Shown here: piece after piece, positions 49,502 through 59,411 of the stretch
Layout: every line of letters begins with the position of its first letter
How positions within the stretch are numbered: position 1 is the first letter of the stretch
Source of the DNA: Streptococcus sp. WB01_FAA12
GTDB taxonomy: Bacteria > Bacillota > Bacilli > Lactobacillales > Streptococcaceae
Direction of reading: 5' to 3'
DNA: 64,000 nucleotides
Assembly (NCBI RefSeq): GCF_012843315.1
Contig: NZ_JABAEX010000010.1
Coordinates: 1 to 64,000, forward strand
Notes under the pieces: generated by a model
What the model was told of the DNA's origin: nothing
The model's input: the letters and a program-made list of their open reading frames with translations, nothing else
Database searches by the model: none
Translations under genes and position numbers: made by a program

Positions 49502-49780
49502 TTATCCTTGTTTTTCTTCTTGGAGGACCGCCATTCTGGTTTGGAAATCTTTTTCCAAGACTTTGAATTTATAGGTTAAGTCTTTTTGGTATTCCTTGAT
49601 GAGGGCTTTTTGTTGGTCGATGATTTGTAGGCTGTTTTGGATGACATCCAAATCCTCCTTCATAGCTTCGACACGGTCGCTAGTATCCATAAATTCCTCT
49701 GTGATGGTTTGGCGATTTTTCACGACAAAATAACTTCCAGCTGCAGCTCCTGCAAATAGCAGTAGATTTGATAGTTTCAT
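49502..49780 (-). CDS. Small membrane-anchored coiled-coil protein
   Basis: A 92-residue protein with an N-terminal hydrophobic anchor (LLLFAGAAAGSYFVV), then a long predicted coiled coil (about 30-90, VEAMKEDLDVIQNSLQIIDQQKALIKEYQKDL). The layout resembles YtxH-type general stress proteins but the sequence is too short to be sure. It starts 9 bp after the hit stop, with an AAGGAG SD, so the two are cotranscribed. Confidence 0.75.
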   Translation of the reverse strand: MKLSNLLLFAGAAAGSYFVVKNRQTITEEFMDTSDRVEAMKEDLDVIQNSLQIIDQQKALIKEYQKDLTYKFKVLEKDFQTRMAVLQEEKQG

Positions 49781-49789
49781 GGCATCTCC

Positions 49790-50200
49790 TTAAGCGTTTT
49801 TAATGGTTTCAGAGACTTGAGCAAGTTTGTCAAAGTCAGGTTCGTGGGCGATAAAGTCAATCTTGAGGTCATCTTCTGCACCGTAGCGAGGTACGAGGTG
49901 CACGTGAGTATGAAAGACTGTTTGACCAGCAACTTCCTCACAGTTGGCGATGATATTCATGCCGACAGCCTTGGTAGCCTTCATAACTTTTTGAGCTACC
50001 AGTGGCACTTGGGCAAAGAGTTGGCTGGCGCTGGTAGCATCCATCTCCAAGAGATTGCGGTAGTGCTCTTTTGGTACGACCAAGGTGTGTCCAGGCGTTA
50101 CTTGAGAGATATCAAGAAAGGCAAGAACCTGCTCATCCTCGTATACTTTTGAAGCAGGAATCTCCCCTGCGATGATCTTACAAAAAATGCAATCTGACAT
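49790..50200 (-). CDS. hit: HIT family hydrolase
   Basis: A 136-residue cytosolic protein from ATG 50200 (MSDCIFCKIIAGEIP), with AGGTGG at SD distance. The histidine triad is HTHVHLVPR (about 97-105), and the zinc-type CIFC pair is at the start. HIT (Hint-like) proteins hydrolyse nucleoside phosphoramidates or adenylates. It is divergent from ecsA, as commonly found in Firmicutes. Confidence 0.95.
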   Translation of the reverse strand: MSDCIFCKIIAGEIPASKVYEDEQVLAFLDISQVTPGHTLVVPKEHYRNLLEMDATSASQLFAQVPLVAQKVMKATKAVGMNIIANCEEVAGQTVFHTHVHLVPRYGAEDDLKIDFIAHEPDFDKLAQVSETIKNA

Positions 50201-50227
50201 AAAATCCACCTCTACTGTATTGAATTT

Positions 50228-50236
50228 TGATATAAT
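50228..50236 (+). promoter_or_regulatory. Extended -10 promoter of ecsAB
   Basis: TGATATAAT is an extended -10 located 31 bp before the ecsA ATG in the short divergent gap with hit. No convincing -35 is seen. Confidence 0.55.
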
Positions 50237-50267
50237 ATAGCTACATTATACCAGATTCGGAGAAAAT

Positions 50268-50999
50268 ATGTTAGAAATTAAAAACCTGACAGGAGGCTAT
50301 GTTCATGTTCCTGTCTTGAAAGATGTGTCCTTTACCGTTGAAAGTGGGCAGTTAGTCGGTTTGATTGGTCTCAACGGTGCTGGAAAATCAACGACTATCA
50401 ATGAGATTATCGGTCTGTTGACACCTTACAGTGGAGAAATCAAGATTAATGGTCTTACCCTGCGAGAAGATGCGACCAACTACCGCAAGCAGATTGGTTA
50501 CATTCCTGAAACGCCTAGCTTGTACGAGGAATTGACCCTCAGAGAGCATATCGAGACGGTTGCCATGGCTTATGGTATTGAGCAAAACCTAGCTTTTGAG
50601 CGAGTAGAACCTTTGTTGAAAATGTTTCGCTTGGATCAAAAATTAGACTGGTTTCCTGTCCATTTCTCAAAAGGAATGAAGCAGAAGGTTATGATTATCT
50701 GTGCTTTTGTCGTGGATCCGAGTCTTTTCATCGTAGATGAACCTTTCCTTGGGCTCGATCCGCTGGCTATCTCTGACTTGATTCAGCTTTTGGAAGTGGA
50801 AAAGCAAAAAGGCAAGTCCATTCTAATGAGTACCCACGTGCTGGACTCGGCGGAGAAGATGTGTGACGCCTTTGTCATTCTCCACAAGGGAGAGGTGCGG
50901 GCTCAGGGGAACCTCCAGCAACTCCGCGAGGCCTTTGACATGCCTGAGGCTAGCCTGAACGACATTTACTTGGCCCTGACCAAGGAGGAGAAGCTATGA
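50268..50999 (+). CDS. ecsA: ABC transporter ATPase EcsA
   Basis: A 243-residue ATPase with Walker A GLNGAGKST, signature FSKGMKQKV in place of LSGGQ, Walker B LFIVDEP and switch STHVLDSA. The variant signature and the pairing with EcsB identify it as EcsA. In Bacillus, Ecs affects secretion and regulated intramembrane proteolysis; the exported substrate, possibly a peptide, is not read from sequence. Its stop overlaps the ecsB start by 4 bp. Confidence 0.93.
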   Translation: MLEIKNLTGGYVHVPVLKDVSFTVESGQLVGLIGLNGAGKSTTINEIIGLLTPYSGEIKINGLTLREDATNYRKQIGYIPETPSLYEELTLREHIETVAMAYGIEQNLAFERVEPLLKMFRLDQKLDWFPVHFSKGMKQKVMIICAFVVDPSLFIVDEPFLGLDPLAISDLIQLLEVEKQKGKSILMSTHVLDSAEKMCDAFVILHKGEVRAQGNLQQLREAFDMPEASLNDIYLALTKEEKL

Positions 51000-52045
51000 A
51001 AGACTTGTTTTTAAAGCGAAAGCAGGCTTTTCGTAAGGAGTGTGTCGGTTATCTGCGTTATGTTCTCAATGACCACTTTGTCTTGTTCCTGCTGGTTCTC
51101 ATCGGTTTTCTAGCTTACCAGTACAGTCAACTCTTGCAAGATTTTCCTGAAAATCATTGGCCTATTCTCTTGTTTTTGGGGATTGTATCTGCCTTGCTTT
51201 TGGCTTGGGGAGGGATTGCCACTTATATGGAGGCACCTGACAAGCTCTTTCTCTTAGTCAGTGAAGAGGAGGTTAAGTCTCACCTCAAAGGGCAGACAGT
51301 GCGTTCACTGCTCTTTTGGCTATTGGTACAGACTCTTTGCTTACTTCTTTTTGCGCCCTTGTTTTTAGTCATGGGTTATGGCTTACCAGTTTTTCTCATC
51401 TATGTGTTTTTATTGGGGGCTGGGAAATACCTGATTTTTCGTCAAAAAGTTAGTAAATTTTTTACTGGGAACGGAATTGACTGGGACTATGTCATTGCCC
51501 AAGAAAGCAAGCGCAAGCAAGTCTTACTTCGTTTCTTTGCTCTCTTTACTCAGGTCAAGGGTGTTTCAAATAGTGTCAAACGTCGCGCTTATCTGGATTT
51601 CATCCTAAAGACTGTCCAAAAGGTGCCTGGGAAGATCTGGCAAAATCTCTATCTTCGTTCTTATCTGCGAAATGGAGATCTCTTTGCCCTCAGTTTGCGT
51701 CTCTTGCTCCTGTCCTTGTTAGCTGAGATCTTTATCGAGCAAGCTTGGATCGCGACAGCAGTAGTGGTTCTGTTTAACTATCTCTTGCTCTTTCAGTTAT
51801 TGGCCCTCTATCATGCCTTTGATTACCAATACTTGACCCAGCTCTTTCCACTAGAAAAAGGGGAGAAAGAGAAGGGATTGAAACAGATTGTAGTCGGTGT
51901 GGGAAGTGCAGTTCTTTTGTTAGAATTGCTGGTCGGAGCAGTGGTTTTTCAAGAAAAAACAGCCTTGTTGGCTCTTGTAGGGGCTAGTCTCTTCCTACAA
52001 TTGTTTTATTTACCTTACCAACTGAAAAGACTGGTTGACGAATAG
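50996..52045 (+). CDS. ecsB: ABC transporter permease EcsB
   Basis: This 349-residue permease has about six to eight TM helices: a pair at about 25-75, a group at about 105-145 and a C-terminal set from about 230. The long cytoplasmic loop (about 145-225) with KRKQVLLRFFALFTQVKGVSNSVKRRAY is typical of EcsB. It forms the membrane part with EcsA. The next promoter (for ccrZ) begins within its last codons. Confidence 0.9.
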   Translation: MKDLFLKRKQAFRKECVGYLRYVLNDHFVLFLLVLIGFLAYQYSQLLQDFPENHWPILLFLGIVSALLLAWGGIATYMEAPDKLFLLVSEEEVKSHLKGQTVRSLLFWLLVQTLCLLLFAPLFLVMGYGLPVFLIYVFLLGAGKYLIFRQKVSKFFTGNGIDWDYVIAQESKRKQVLLRFFALFTQVKGVSNSVKRRAYLDFILKTVQKVPGKIWQNLYLRSYLRNGDLFALSLRLLLLSLLAEIFIEQAWIATAVVVLFNYLLLFQLLALYHAFDYQYLTQLFPLEKGEKEKGLKQIVVGVGSAVLLLELLVGAVVFQEKTALLALVGASLFLQLFYLPYQLKRLVDE

Positions 52046-52063
52046 ACCAAAAACTAGTAGAAT
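52035..52063 (+). promoter_or_regulatory. Promoter of ccrZ-trmB
   Basis: -35 TTGACG (52035-52040) lies in the end of ecsB; -10 TAGAAT (52058-52063) follows after 17 bp. The SD cggaggaaag precedes ccrZ. Confidence 0.7.
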
Positions 52064-52092
52064 AGTAAGGAAACTTTATACGGAGGAAAGAA

Positions 52093-52887
52093 ATGGACTT
52101 GGGTGATAATGAGCTAACGCTGACCCCTATACCTGGGAAGAGCGGCAAGGCTTATATGGGAAGCTACCCTGATGGGAAGCGCGTCTTTGTAAAAATGAAC
52201 ACCTCTCCAATCCTACCTGGCCTAGCCAGAGAACAAATCGCTCCTCAATTACTATGGACTCGTCGCTTAGCGGATGGTCGTGATATGTGTGCCCAGGAAT
52301 GGTTGACGGGCAAAATCTTGACACCGCACGATATGAACCGCAAGCAGATCATCAATATCTTGACACGTCTCCACCGCTCACGTCCCTTGATGAAGCAGTT
52401 GAGCCGTTTGGGATATACCATGGAGACGCCAGTAGACTTGTTGCAGTCTTGGAGGCAAGAAGCACCTGAAGTCTTGAAACGACATCAGTACTTAAACTCG
52501 GTGATTGATGATTTGCGCAGGACAGTTCCAGGCTTTAGGGAAGACCATGCAACGATTGTACATGGGGATCTTCGCCATAGTAATTGGATTGAGACAGAGA
52601 GTGGACTCGTTTATCTAGTGGATTGGGATTCGGTTCGTTTGACGGATCGTATGTTTGATGTAGCGCATTTGCTATGCCACTACATTCCAGATCATCAGTG
52701 GCGTCAATGGTTGAGAGACTACGGCTATAAGTACAATCAGACAGTTCTGGAAAAATTGTATTGGTACGGTCAGTATTCTTACTTGAGCCAGATTACCAAA
52801 TACTTTGTAAATCAAGATTTAGACAATGTAAACCGGGAGATTTATGCCTTGCGTGTCTTCCGTGACAAGTATGGAAAGAAAAGATGA
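52093..52887 (+). CDS. ccrZ: Cell-cycle regulator CcrZ (kinase-like)
   Basis: A 264-residue protein of the choline/aminoglycoside kinase fold. The catalytic Asp159 and Asn164 (HGDLRHSNW) and the metal Asp177 (LVDWDS) fall at the residue numbers I recall for pneumococcal CcrZ. CcrZ localises with FtsZ and times DNA replication initiation through DnaA; its kinase substrate has been reported as a small molecule, and I cannot add to that from sequence. It overlaps trmB by 4 bp, the conserved context of this gene. Confidence 0.93.
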   Translation: MDLGDNELTLTPIPGKSGKAYMGSYPDGKRVFVKMNTSPILPGLAREQIAPQLLWTRRLADGRDMCAQEWLTGKILTPHDMNRKQIINILTRLHRSRPLMKQLSRLGYTMETPVDLLQSWRQEAPEVLKRHQYLNSVIDDLRRTVPGFREDHATIVHGDLRHSNWIETESGLVYLVDWDSVRLTDRMFDVAHLLCHYIPDHQWRQWLRDYGYKYNQTVLEKLYWYGQYSYLSQITKYFVNQDLDNVNREIYALRVFRDKYGKKR

Positions 52888-53519
52888 GAGTAAGAAATCG
52901 TAAAGGGGCGACAGAGTTACTTGAGGCCAATCCCCAGTATGTTGTCCTCAATCCCTTGGAAGCTAAAGGGAAATGGCGAGACTTGTTTGGAAATGATCAT
53001 CCTATTCATGTAGAAGTTGGAAGTGGGAAAGGGGCCTTTGTATCAGGAATGGCCAAGCAAAACCCTAATATCAACTATATCGGGATTGACATTCAAAAGT
53101 CGGTATTGAGTTATGCCTTGGATAAGGTATTAGAAGTTGGAGTGACCAATATCAAGTTGTTGTGGGTAGATGGTTCTGATTTGACGGACTACTTTGAAGA
53201 CGGTGAGATTGATCGTCTCTACCTAAACTTTTCAGATCCTTGGCCTAAAAAACGCCATGAAAAACGTCGTTTAACTTACAAGAGTTTCTTGGATACCTTC
53301 AAACGTATCTTGCCTGAGAATGGGGAAATCCATTTCAAGACAGACAATCGTGGCTTGTTTGAGTACAGTCTAGTGAGCTTTTCTCAGTATGGGATGAAGC
53401 TCAATGGTGTTTGGCTGGACTTGCATGCCAGTGATTTTGAAGGCAATGTCATGACGGAGTATGAGCAAAAATTCTCCAGCAAAGGTCAAGTGATCTACCG
53501 AGTTGAGGCAAAATTTTAA
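52884..53519 (+). CDS. trmB: tRNA (guanine-N7)-methyltransferase TrmB
   Basis: A 211-residue Rossmann-fold methyltransferase. AdoMet binding is shown by [11 protein letters not shown] and [12 protein letters not shown], and the TrmB signature by [17 protein letters not shown]. It makes m7G46 in tRNA. It is coupled to ccrZ (ATGA overlap). The rimP promoter follows after its stop. Confidence 0.96.
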   Translation: MRVRNRKGATELLEANPQYVVLNPLEAKGKWRDLFGNDHPIHVEVGSGKGAFVSGMAKQNPNINYIGIDIQKSVLSYALDKVLEVGVTNIKLLWVDGSDLTDYFEDGEIDRLYLNFSDPWPKKRHEKRRLTYKSFLDTFKRILPENGEIHFKTDNRGLFEYSLVSFSQYGMKLNGVWLDLHASDFEGNVMTEYEQKFSSKGQVIYRVEAKF

Positions 53520-53556
53520 GAAATAGCTTAAAAACCAGCCGTTTGAGTGCTTATAC

Positions 53557-53632
53557 TTTACATAAATTGACAAACGTGCTATACTGATAGTAAGAATATG
53601 AGAAAGAGAGGCGGGGAAATATCTTCGCCTCT
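53557..53632 (+). promoter_or_regulatory. Promoter and leader hairpin of the rimP-infB operon
   Basis: -35 TTTACA (53557-53562) and -10 TATACT (53580-53585) are 17 bp apart. The leader holds a hairpin AGAGGCG (53607-53613) / CGCCTCT (53626-53632). The hairpin lies in what would be the coding part of an ATG start at 53598, which argues that translation starts further downstream. Confidence 0.65.
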
Positions 53633-53645
53633 TGCTTATGAGGAG

Positions 53646-54125
53646 GTGGACATAATCGCAACAATCGTAGAATTAGTCAGAGAAGTTGTAGAACCTGTCA
53701 TCCAAGCGCCTTTCGAGCTCGTGGATATCGAGTATGGAAAGATCGGCAGTGACATGATTCTCAGTATTTTTGTAGACAAACCTGAAGGAATTACCTTGAA
53801 CGACACGGCAGACCTGACAGAAATCGTCAGTCCTGTCCTAGACACTATCAAGCCCGATCCCTTCCCAGAACAATATTTCCTAGAAATCACCAGTCCAGGC
53901 TTGGAACGTCCTTTGAAAACCAAGGATGCAGTCGCTGGAGCAGTTGGAAAATACATTCATGTCGGGCTCTACCAAGCCATCGATAAGCAAAAAGTCTTTG
54001 AAGGAACTCTGTTGGCCTTTGAAGAGGATGAGTTGACCATGGAATATATGGACAAAACACGTAAGAAAACCGTCCAACTTCCATACAGTTTAGTATCAAA
54101 AGCACGTTTAGCAGTTAAATTATAG
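53646..54125 (+). CDS. rimP: Ribosome maturation factor RimP
   Basis: About 159 residues from the GTG at 53646, the same length as the pneumococcal protein I recall. The N-terminal KH-like domain ([25 protein letters not shown]) and the C-terminal SH3-like domain with [16 protein letters not shown] are clear. It aids 30S assembly. The start is odd: AGGAGG overlaps the GTG, leaving no spacer, while the next in-frame codons are ATA and ATC; ATG 53598 would add 16 residues that are not conserved. First gene of the nusA-infB operon. Confidence 0.92.
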   Translation: MDIIATIVELVREVVEPVIQAPFELVDIEYGKIGSDMILSIFVDKPEGITLNDTADLTEIVSPVLDTIKPDPFPEQYFLEITSPGLERPLKTKDAVAGAVGKYIHVGLYQAIDKQKVFEGTLLAFEEDELTMEYMDKTRKKTVQLPYSLVSKARLAVKL

Positions 54126-54168
54126 AAAAAGAAAGGATAGCTTTTGAGGATTCAAAAGTGAAGAAAAC

Positions 54169-55305
54169 ATGAGTAAAGAAATGCTAGAGGCCTTCCGCAT
54201 TTTGGAAGAAGACAAGGGAATCAAAAAAGAAGACATCATCGACGCAGTAGTAGAGTCGCTTCGTTCCGCTTATCGCAGACGCTATGGTCAATCAGATAGC
54301 GTAGCCATCGACTTCAACGAAAAAACAGGTGATTTTACAGTTTATACTGTCCGTGAAGTTGTTGATGAAGTGTTTGATAGCCGTTTGGAAATCAGCTTGA
54401 AAGATGCTCTTGCCATCAATTCAGCCTATGAACTTGGAGACAAAATCAAGTTTGAAGAAGCACCAGCTGAGTTTGGTCGTGTAGCAGCCCAGTCTGCTAA
54501 ACAAACCATCATGGAAAAAATGCGCAAGCAAACACGTGCCATCACTTACAATACTTACAAGGAACATGAACAAGAAATCATGTCTGGTACAGTAGAACGT
54601 TTTGACAACCGTTTCATCTACGTCAATCTTGGTAGCATCGAAGCCCAATTGTCCAAACAAGACCAAATCCCTGGAGAAGTTTTTGCTTCTCATGATCGTA
54701 TCGAAGTTTATGTTTACAAGGTTGAAGACAATCCTCGTGGCGTGAACGTCTTTGTCAGTCGTAGCCATCCAGAGATGATTAAGCGTTTGATGGAGCAAGA
54801 AATTCCAGAAGTCTACGATGGAACTGTCGAAATCATGAGCGTAGCCCGCGAAGCTGGTGACCGTACTAAAGTTGCCGTTCGTAGCCATAATCCAAACGTG
54901 GACGCTATCGGGACAATCGTTGGGCGTGGTGGTGCTAATATCAAGAAAATCACCAGCAAATTCCACCCAGCTCGTTACGACGCTAAGAGCGACCGTATGG
55001 TTCCTGTAGAAGAGAACATTGACGTTATCGAGTGGGTAGCGGATCCAGCAGAGTTTATCTACAATGCCATCGCACCTGCAGAGGTTGACCAAGTTATCTT
55101 TGATGAAAACGACAGCAAACGTGCCTTGGTCGTTGTACCTGATAACAAGCTTTCTCTTGCCATCGGTCGTCGTGGACAAAACGTTCGCTTGGCAGCTCAT
55201 TTGACAGGTTACCGTATCGATATCAAGTCTGCCAGTGAGTTTGAAGCTATGGAAGAAGCAGGTCAAGTGGATTACGCAGCTGCGGATGAATTAATCGAAG
55301 AATAA
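54169..55305 (+). CDS. nusA: Transcription elongation/termination factor NusA
   Basis: A 378-residue NusA of the short Gram-positive type. The N-terminal RNA polymerase-binding domain (about 1-125) is followed by an S1 domain (about 135-200, IMSGTVERFDNRFIYVNLG) and two KH domains (VGRGGANIKKI at about 254 and IGRRGQNVRLA at about 335). The acidic C-terminal repeats of E. coli NusA are absent. It controls pausing and termination. Confidence 0.97.
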   Translation: MSKEMLEAFRILEEDKGIKKEDIIDAVVESLRSAYRRRYGQSDSVAIDFNEKTGDFTVYTVREVVDEVFDSRLEISLKDALAINSAYELGDKIKFEEAPAEFGRVAAQSAKQTIMEKMRKQTRAITYNTYKEHEQEIMSGTVERFDNRFIYVNLGSIEAQLSKQDQIPGEVFASHDRIEVYVYKVEDNPRGVNVFVSRSHPEMIKRLMEQEIPEVYDGTVEIMSVAREAGDRTKVAVRSHNPNVDAIGTIVGRGGANIKKITSKFHPARYDAKSDRMVPVEENIDVIEWVADPAEFIYNAIAPAEVDQVIFDENDSKRALVVVPDNKLSLAIGRRGQNVRLAAHLTGYRIDIKSASEFEAMEEAGQVDYAAADELIEE

Positions 55306-55326
55306 AAGCTGCTAGAGGAGGGAAAG

Positions 55327-55620
55327 ATGAAAACAAGAAAAATCCCTTTGCGCAAGTCTGTTGTATCTAACGAAGTGATTGACAAGCGTGATTTGCTCCG
55401 CATTGTCAAGAACAAAGAAGGAGAGATCTTTATCGACCCGACAGGCAAGGCCAATGGCCGTGGCGCTTATATCAAGCTAGACAATGCAGAAGCCCTAGAG
55501 GCAAAAAAGAAGAAAGTCTTTAACCGTAGCTTTAACATGGAAGTGGAAGAAAGCTTTTATGACGAGTTGATCGCCTATGTTGATCACAAAGTAAAAAGAA
55601 GAGAGTTAGGACTTGAATAA
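55327..55620 (+). CDS. rnpM: RNase P modulator RnpM (YlxR)
   Basis: A 97-residue protein with the YlxR signature: KTRKIPLRKSVVSNEV, LLRIVKNKEGEIFIDPTGKANGRGAYI. The related B. subtilis protein binds RNase P RNA and lowers its activity. It sits between nusA and ylxQ as in most Firmicutes. A gaggagg SD precedes the ATG and its end overlaps ylxQ by 8 bp. Confidence 0.92.
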   Translation: MKTRKIPLRKSVVSNEVIDKRDLLRIVKNKEGEIFIDPTGKANGRGAYIKLDNAEALEAKKKKVFNRSFNMEVEESFYDELIAYVDHKVKRRELGLE

Positions 55621-55912
55621 GCAAAAGATAAGCAATCTCTTGGGACTTGCTCAGCGAGCAGGTCGGATCATATCAGGTGAGGAATTGGTGGTCAAGGCCA
55701 TCCAAGACCAGAAAGCCAAGCTAGTCTTTCTAGCCCATGATGCTGGTCCCAATCTAACCAAAAAGATTCAAGATAAAAGTGACTATTATCAAGTAGAAGT
55801 TATAACCGTGTTTTCAACACTGGAATTAAGCATAGCAGTCGGAAAATCAAGAAAGGTTTTGGCTGTGACAGATGCTGGATTTACAAAGAAAATGAGGTCT
55901 CTTATGGAATAG
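55613..55912 (+). CDS. ylxQ: L7Ae-family RNA-binding protein YlxQ
   Basis: A 99-residue protein that begins at a TTG codon (55613) inside the end of rnpM. The L7Ae/L30e fold is seen in [24 protein letters not shown] and [16 protein letters not shown]. Members bind kink-turn RNA; the cellular target is not settled. It is the fourth gene of the rimP-infB operon. Confidence 0.9.
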   Translation: MNKQKISNLLGLAQRAGRIISGEELVVKAIQDQKAKLVFLAHDAGPNLTKKIQDKSDYYQVEVITVFSTLELSIAVGKSRKVLAVTDAGFTKKMRSLME

Positions 55913-55928
55913 AAGAGGAGGACATGAT

Positions 55929-58715
55929 TTGTCTAAGAAAAGATTGTACGAAATCGCAAAAGAACTTGGAAAAGAAAGTAAAGAAGTTGTAGCGCGTGCA
56001 AAAGAGTTGGGCTTGGATGTAAAAAGCCACTCATCGAGCGTGGAAGTTACTGCTGCTGAGCAAATCGCAGCTAGCTTTAAGTCTGCATCCGCTCCTAAAG
56101 CAGAAGTAAAACCTGCAGCACCAAAAGCAAGTGTAGAAAAGAAAGCTGAAAAGCCTGCATCAGCTAAACCAGCTGCCGCTAAGGAAGAAAGCAAACCAGT
56201 TGCACCTGTAGCTCCTAAGGAAGAAAAAGTGGTGGCTGCAAGACCGCAGAGCCGAAACTTCAAGGCGGAGCGTGAGGCACGTGCCAAAGAGCAGGCAGAG
56301 CGACGCAAACAAAACAAGGGCAACAACCGTGACCAACAACAAACCAGTAACCGTCCGAAAAATGACGGCCGTAATGGTGGTAAACCTGGTCAAGGAAACC
56401 GCGACAATCGCCGATTTAACGACCAAGGGAAGAAACCACAAGGTCAAGGAAATCGTGGCAATGATCGCCGTCAGCAACAAGACTTCCAGCCAAAACCAGC
56501 TGGACCACGTGTTGACTTTAAAGCCCGTGCTGCAGCCCTAAAAGCAGAGCAAAATGCAGAGTACGCACGCTCAAGCGAGGAGCGCTTCAAACAATCGCAA
56601 GCTGCTAAAGAAGCTTTGGCTCAAGCTAATAAACGCAAGGAGCCTGAGGAAATCTTTGAGGAAGCTGCTAAGTTAGCTGAACAAACTCAGCCAGCCGTAG
56701 CAGTAGCTCCTGTAGCTAAAGAAGCGCCAGTGGATACACGTCGTAAAAAACAAGCTCGACCAGACAAAGAACGTGACGATTATGATCACGAAGAAGATGG
56801 TCCTAGAAAACAACAAAAGAATCGAAGTAGTCAGAATCAAGTGAGAAATCAAAGAAATAGTAACTGGAATAACAATAAAAAGAATAAAAAAGGCAACAAG
56901 CAAAATAACCGCAATCAGGCACCAAAACCTGTTACAGAACGTAAGTTCCATGAATTGCCAAGCGAATTTGAATATACAGATGGTATGACTGTTGCGGAAA
57001 TCGCAAAACGTATCAAACGTGAACCAGCTGAAATCGTTAAGAAACTATTTATGATGGGTGTTATGGCCACACAAAACCAATCTTTGGATGGAGAAACCAT
57101 TGAACTCCTATTGGTAGATTATGGTATCGAAGCCAAACAAAAGGTTGAAGTGGACAATGCGGACATCGAGCGCTTCTTCGTCGAAGATGGTTATCTCAAT
57201 GAAGATGAACTGGTTGAGCGTCCACCAGTTGTAACCATCATGGGACACGTTGACCATGGGAAAACAACTCTCTTGGATACCCTTCGTAACTCTCGTGTTG
57301 CGACAGGTGAAGCAGGTGGTATCACTCAGCATATCGGTGCCTACCAAATCGTTGAAAACGGCAAGAAGATTACCTTCCTTGATACACCAGGACACGCGGC
57401 CTTTACATCTATGCGTGCGCGTGGTGCATCTGTTACCGATATTACTATCTTGGTTGTAGCGGCCGACGACGGGGTTATGCCTCAGACTATCGAAGCCATC
57501 AACCACTCAAAAGCAGCCAACGTTCCAATCATTGTAGCCATCAATAAGATTGATAAACCAGGTGCCAATCCAGAACGTGTTATCGGTGAATTGGCAGAAC
57601 ATGGAGTCATGTCAACAGCTTGGGGTGGGGATTCTGAGTTTGTCGAAATCTCAGCTAAGTTCAATCAAAACATCGATGAACTCTTGGAAACGGTCCTTCT
57701 TGTGGCTGAAATCCAAGAACTCAAGGCAGACCCAACAGTTCGTGCGATCGGTACCGTTATCGAGGCTCGCTTGGATAAAGGAAAAGGTGCGGTCGCAACC
57801 CTTCTTGTTCAACAAGGTACGCTGAATGTTCAAGACCCAATTGTTGTCGGAAATACCTTCGGTCGTGTCCGTGCTATGACCAATGACCTTGGTCGTCGTG
57901 TCAAGGTCGCAGGCCCATCAACGCCAGTTTCTATCACAGGTTTGAACGAAGCGCCAATGGCGGGTGACCACTTTGCCGTTTACGAAGATGAAAAATCTGC
58001 GCGTGCAGCAGGTGAAGAGCGTGCGAAACGTGCCCTCATGAAACAACGTCAAGCCACCCAACGTGTCAGCCTTGAAAACCTCTTTGATACGCTTAAAGCT
58101 GGTGAACTTAAGTCCGTTAACGTCATCATCAAGGCCGATGTACAAGGTTCAGTTGAAGCCCTTTCTGCCTCACTTCAAAAAATCGATGTGGAAGGTGTGA
58201 AGGTTACTATCGTTCACTCAGCGGTCGGTGCCATCAATGAATCTGACGTGACTCTTGCCGAAGCTTCAAATGCCTTTATCGTTGGTTTCAACGTACGCCC
58301 TACACCACAAGCGCGTCAACAAGCAGAAGCAGACGATGTGGAAATCCGTCTCCACAGCATTATCTACAAGGTTATCGAAGAGATGGAAGAAGCTATGAAA
58401 GGGATGCTTGACCCAGAATTTGAAGAAAAAGTTATCGGTGAAGCAGTTATCCGTGAAACCTTCAAGGTATCTAAAGTGGGAACCATCGGTGGATTTATGG
58501 TTATGAGTGGTAAGGTTACCCGTGATTCTAAAGTTCGTGTCATCCGTGACGGTGTCGTTATCTATGACGGCGAACTCGCAAGCTTGAAACACTACAAAGA
58601 CGACGTCAAAGAAGTTACTAACGGTCGTGAAGGTGGATTGATGATTGATGGCTACAATGATATCAAGATGGATGATGTGATTGAGGCTTATGTCATGGAA
58701 GAAATCAAGAGATAA
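55929..58715 (+). CDS. infB: Translation initiation factor IF-2
   Basis: A 928-residue GTPase. It starts at TTG 55929, eight bases after a strong AGGAG; the nearby ATG 55924 is in another frame. A short N-terminal IF2N domain, a long Lys/Ala/Gln/Asn-rich linker (about 55-340), and the GTPase core follow with G1 GHVDHGKTT (about 438-446), DTPGHAAF (G3) and NKIDKPGA (G4). Domains II to IV end in [13 protein letters not shown]. It positions initiator tRNA on the 30S subunit. Last gene before the repeat element and terminator. Confidence 0.97.
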   Translation: MSKKRLYEIAKELGKESKEVVARAKELGLDVKSHSSSVEVTAAEQIAASFKSASAPKAEVKPAAPKASVEKKAEKPASAKPAAAKEESKPVAPVAPKEEKVVAARPQSRNFKAEREARAKEQAERRKQNKGNNRDQQQTSNRPKNDGRNGGKPGQGNRDNRRFNDQGKKPQGQGNRGNDRRQQQDFQPKPAGPRVDFKARAAALKAEQNAEYARSSEERFKQSQAAKEALAQANKRKEPEEIFEEAAKLAEQTQPAVAVAPVAKEAPVDTRRKKQARPDKERDDYDHEEDGPRKQQKNRSSQNQVRNQRNSNWNNNKKNKKGNKQNNRNQAPKPVTERKFHELPSEFEYTDGMTVAEIAKRIKREPAEIVKKLFMMGVMATQNQSLDGETIELLLVDYGIEAKQKVEVDNADIERFFVEDGYLNEDELVERPPVVTIMGHVDHGKTTLLDTLRNSRVATGEAGGITQHIGAYQIVENGKKITFLDTPGHAAFTSMRARGASVTDITILVVAADDGVMPQTIEAINHSKAANVPIIVAINKIDKPGANPERVIGELAEHGVMSTAWGGDSEFVEISAKFNQNIDELLETVLLVAEIQELKADPTVRAIGTVIEARLDKGKGAVATLLVQQGTLNVQDPIVVGNTFGRVRAMTNDLGRRVKVAGPSTPVSITGLNEAPMAGDHFAVYEDEKSARAAGEERAKRALMKQRQATQRVSLENLFDTLKAGELKSVNVIIKADVQGSVEALSASLQKIDVEGVKVTIVHSAVGAINESDVTLAEASNAFIVGFNVRPTPQARQQAEADDVEIRLHSIIYKVIEEMEEAMKGMLDPEFEEKVIGEAVIRETFKVSKVGTIGGFMVMSGKVTRDSKVRVIRDGVVIYDGELASLKHYKDDVKEVTNGREGGLMIDGYNDIKMDDVIEAYVMEEIKR

Positions 58716-58722
58716 GATTTTT

Positions 58723-58856
58723 GCTCCTTTCTTAGGTGGTGAGGGACGCAAGCAAACCGATGGTTTCATTGCTTATTTTTGAGCCTAGAGTCTCAAAAAT
58801 CCCCTGTGATGGGACTGATAAATCAGTTCCATCACTTTCACCACGGCGAAAGAAGC
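58723..58856 (-). repeat. Hairpin-forming intergenic element, copy B
   Basis: A 134-bp element with imperfect ends GCTCCTTTC (58723-58731) / GAAAGAAGC (58848-58856) and the inner stem GTGGTGA (58736-58742) / TCACCAC (58838-58844). Inside are an 8-bp hairpin TTTTTGAG/CTCAAAAA (58776-58799) and a 14-bp stem GTGATGGGACTGAT / ATCAGTTCCATCAC (58806-58835). Read on the minus strand its order of conserved blocks is that of copy A at 44648-44760; the 14-bp stem is extra. Just downstream is another perfect 11-bp hairpin (TTCAAATTGAA/TTCAATTTGAA, about 58864-58891). Confidence 0.7.
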
Positions 58857-58915
58857 GGATGAGTTCAAATTGAACTTCGTTTCAATTTGAATTGAAAATC
58901 AAAAAGTTTAAAAAT

Positions 58916-58940
58916 AGCTAGGTCTGCTGGCCTAGCTTTT
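58916..58940 (+). terminator. Terminator of the rimP-infB operon
   Basis: AGCTAGGTC pairs with GGCCTAGCT around TGCT, followed by TTTT. The T-run is short, so some read-through to rbfA is likely. Confidence 0.75.
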
Positions 58941-58965
58941 GGTTCAAAGTAGAGAAAGGAATATC

Positions 58966-59316
58966 ATGGCAAATCATTTCCGTACGGATCGTGTGGGCAT
59001 GGAAATCAAGCGTGAAGTCAATGAGATTTTGCAAAAGAAAGTCCGTGATCCACGTGTCCAAGGTGTGACCATTACAGATGTTCAGATGCTGGGTGACTTA
59101 TCTGTTGCCAAGGTTTACTACACCATTTTGAGTAACCTTGCTTCGGATAATCAAAAAGCTCAAATCGGGCTTGAGAAAGCAACTGGTACCATCAAACGTG
59201 AACTTGGTCGCAATTTGAAATTGTACAAAATCCCAGATTTGACCTTCGTCAAAGACGAATCTATCGAATATGGAAACAAGATTGACGAGATGCTACGCAA
59301 TCTGGATAAGAATTAA
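58966..59316 (+). CDS. rbfA: Ribosome-binding factor A
   Basis: A 116-residue KH-fold protein from ATG 58966 ([31 protein letters not shown]), with GAAAGGA at SD distance. The [18 protein letters not shown] strand is typical. It acts in late 30S maturation and cold adaptation. It follows infB as usual but is separated by 250 bp of repeat and terminator sequence. Confidence 0.96.
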   Translation: MANHFRTDRVGMEIKREVNEILQKKVRDPRVQGVTITDVQMLGDLSVAKVYYTILSNLASDNQKAQIGLEKATGTIKRELGRNLKLYKIPDLTFVKDESIEYGNKIDEMLRNLDKN

Positions 59317-59317
59317 G

Positions 59318-59340
59318 AAAGAGGGGCAACCCTCTTTTTT
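59318..59340 (+). terminator. Terminator of rbfA
   Basis: AAAGAGGG and CCCTCTTT pair around GCAA, followed by T residues, directly after the stop. Confidence 0.93.
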
Positions 59341-59411
59341 GGTGTATGCTAATCGTCCTTATGGTATAATATAAGCAGTAAAATCATTTTAGAACATACA
59401 TGGAGGTCGTC

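Noticed and set aside
54421..55266. Long minus-strand open frame opposite nusA
   Set aside because: 281 codons, but fully inside the certain nusA gene on the other strand, with unlikely composition (Cys/His/Phe-rich).
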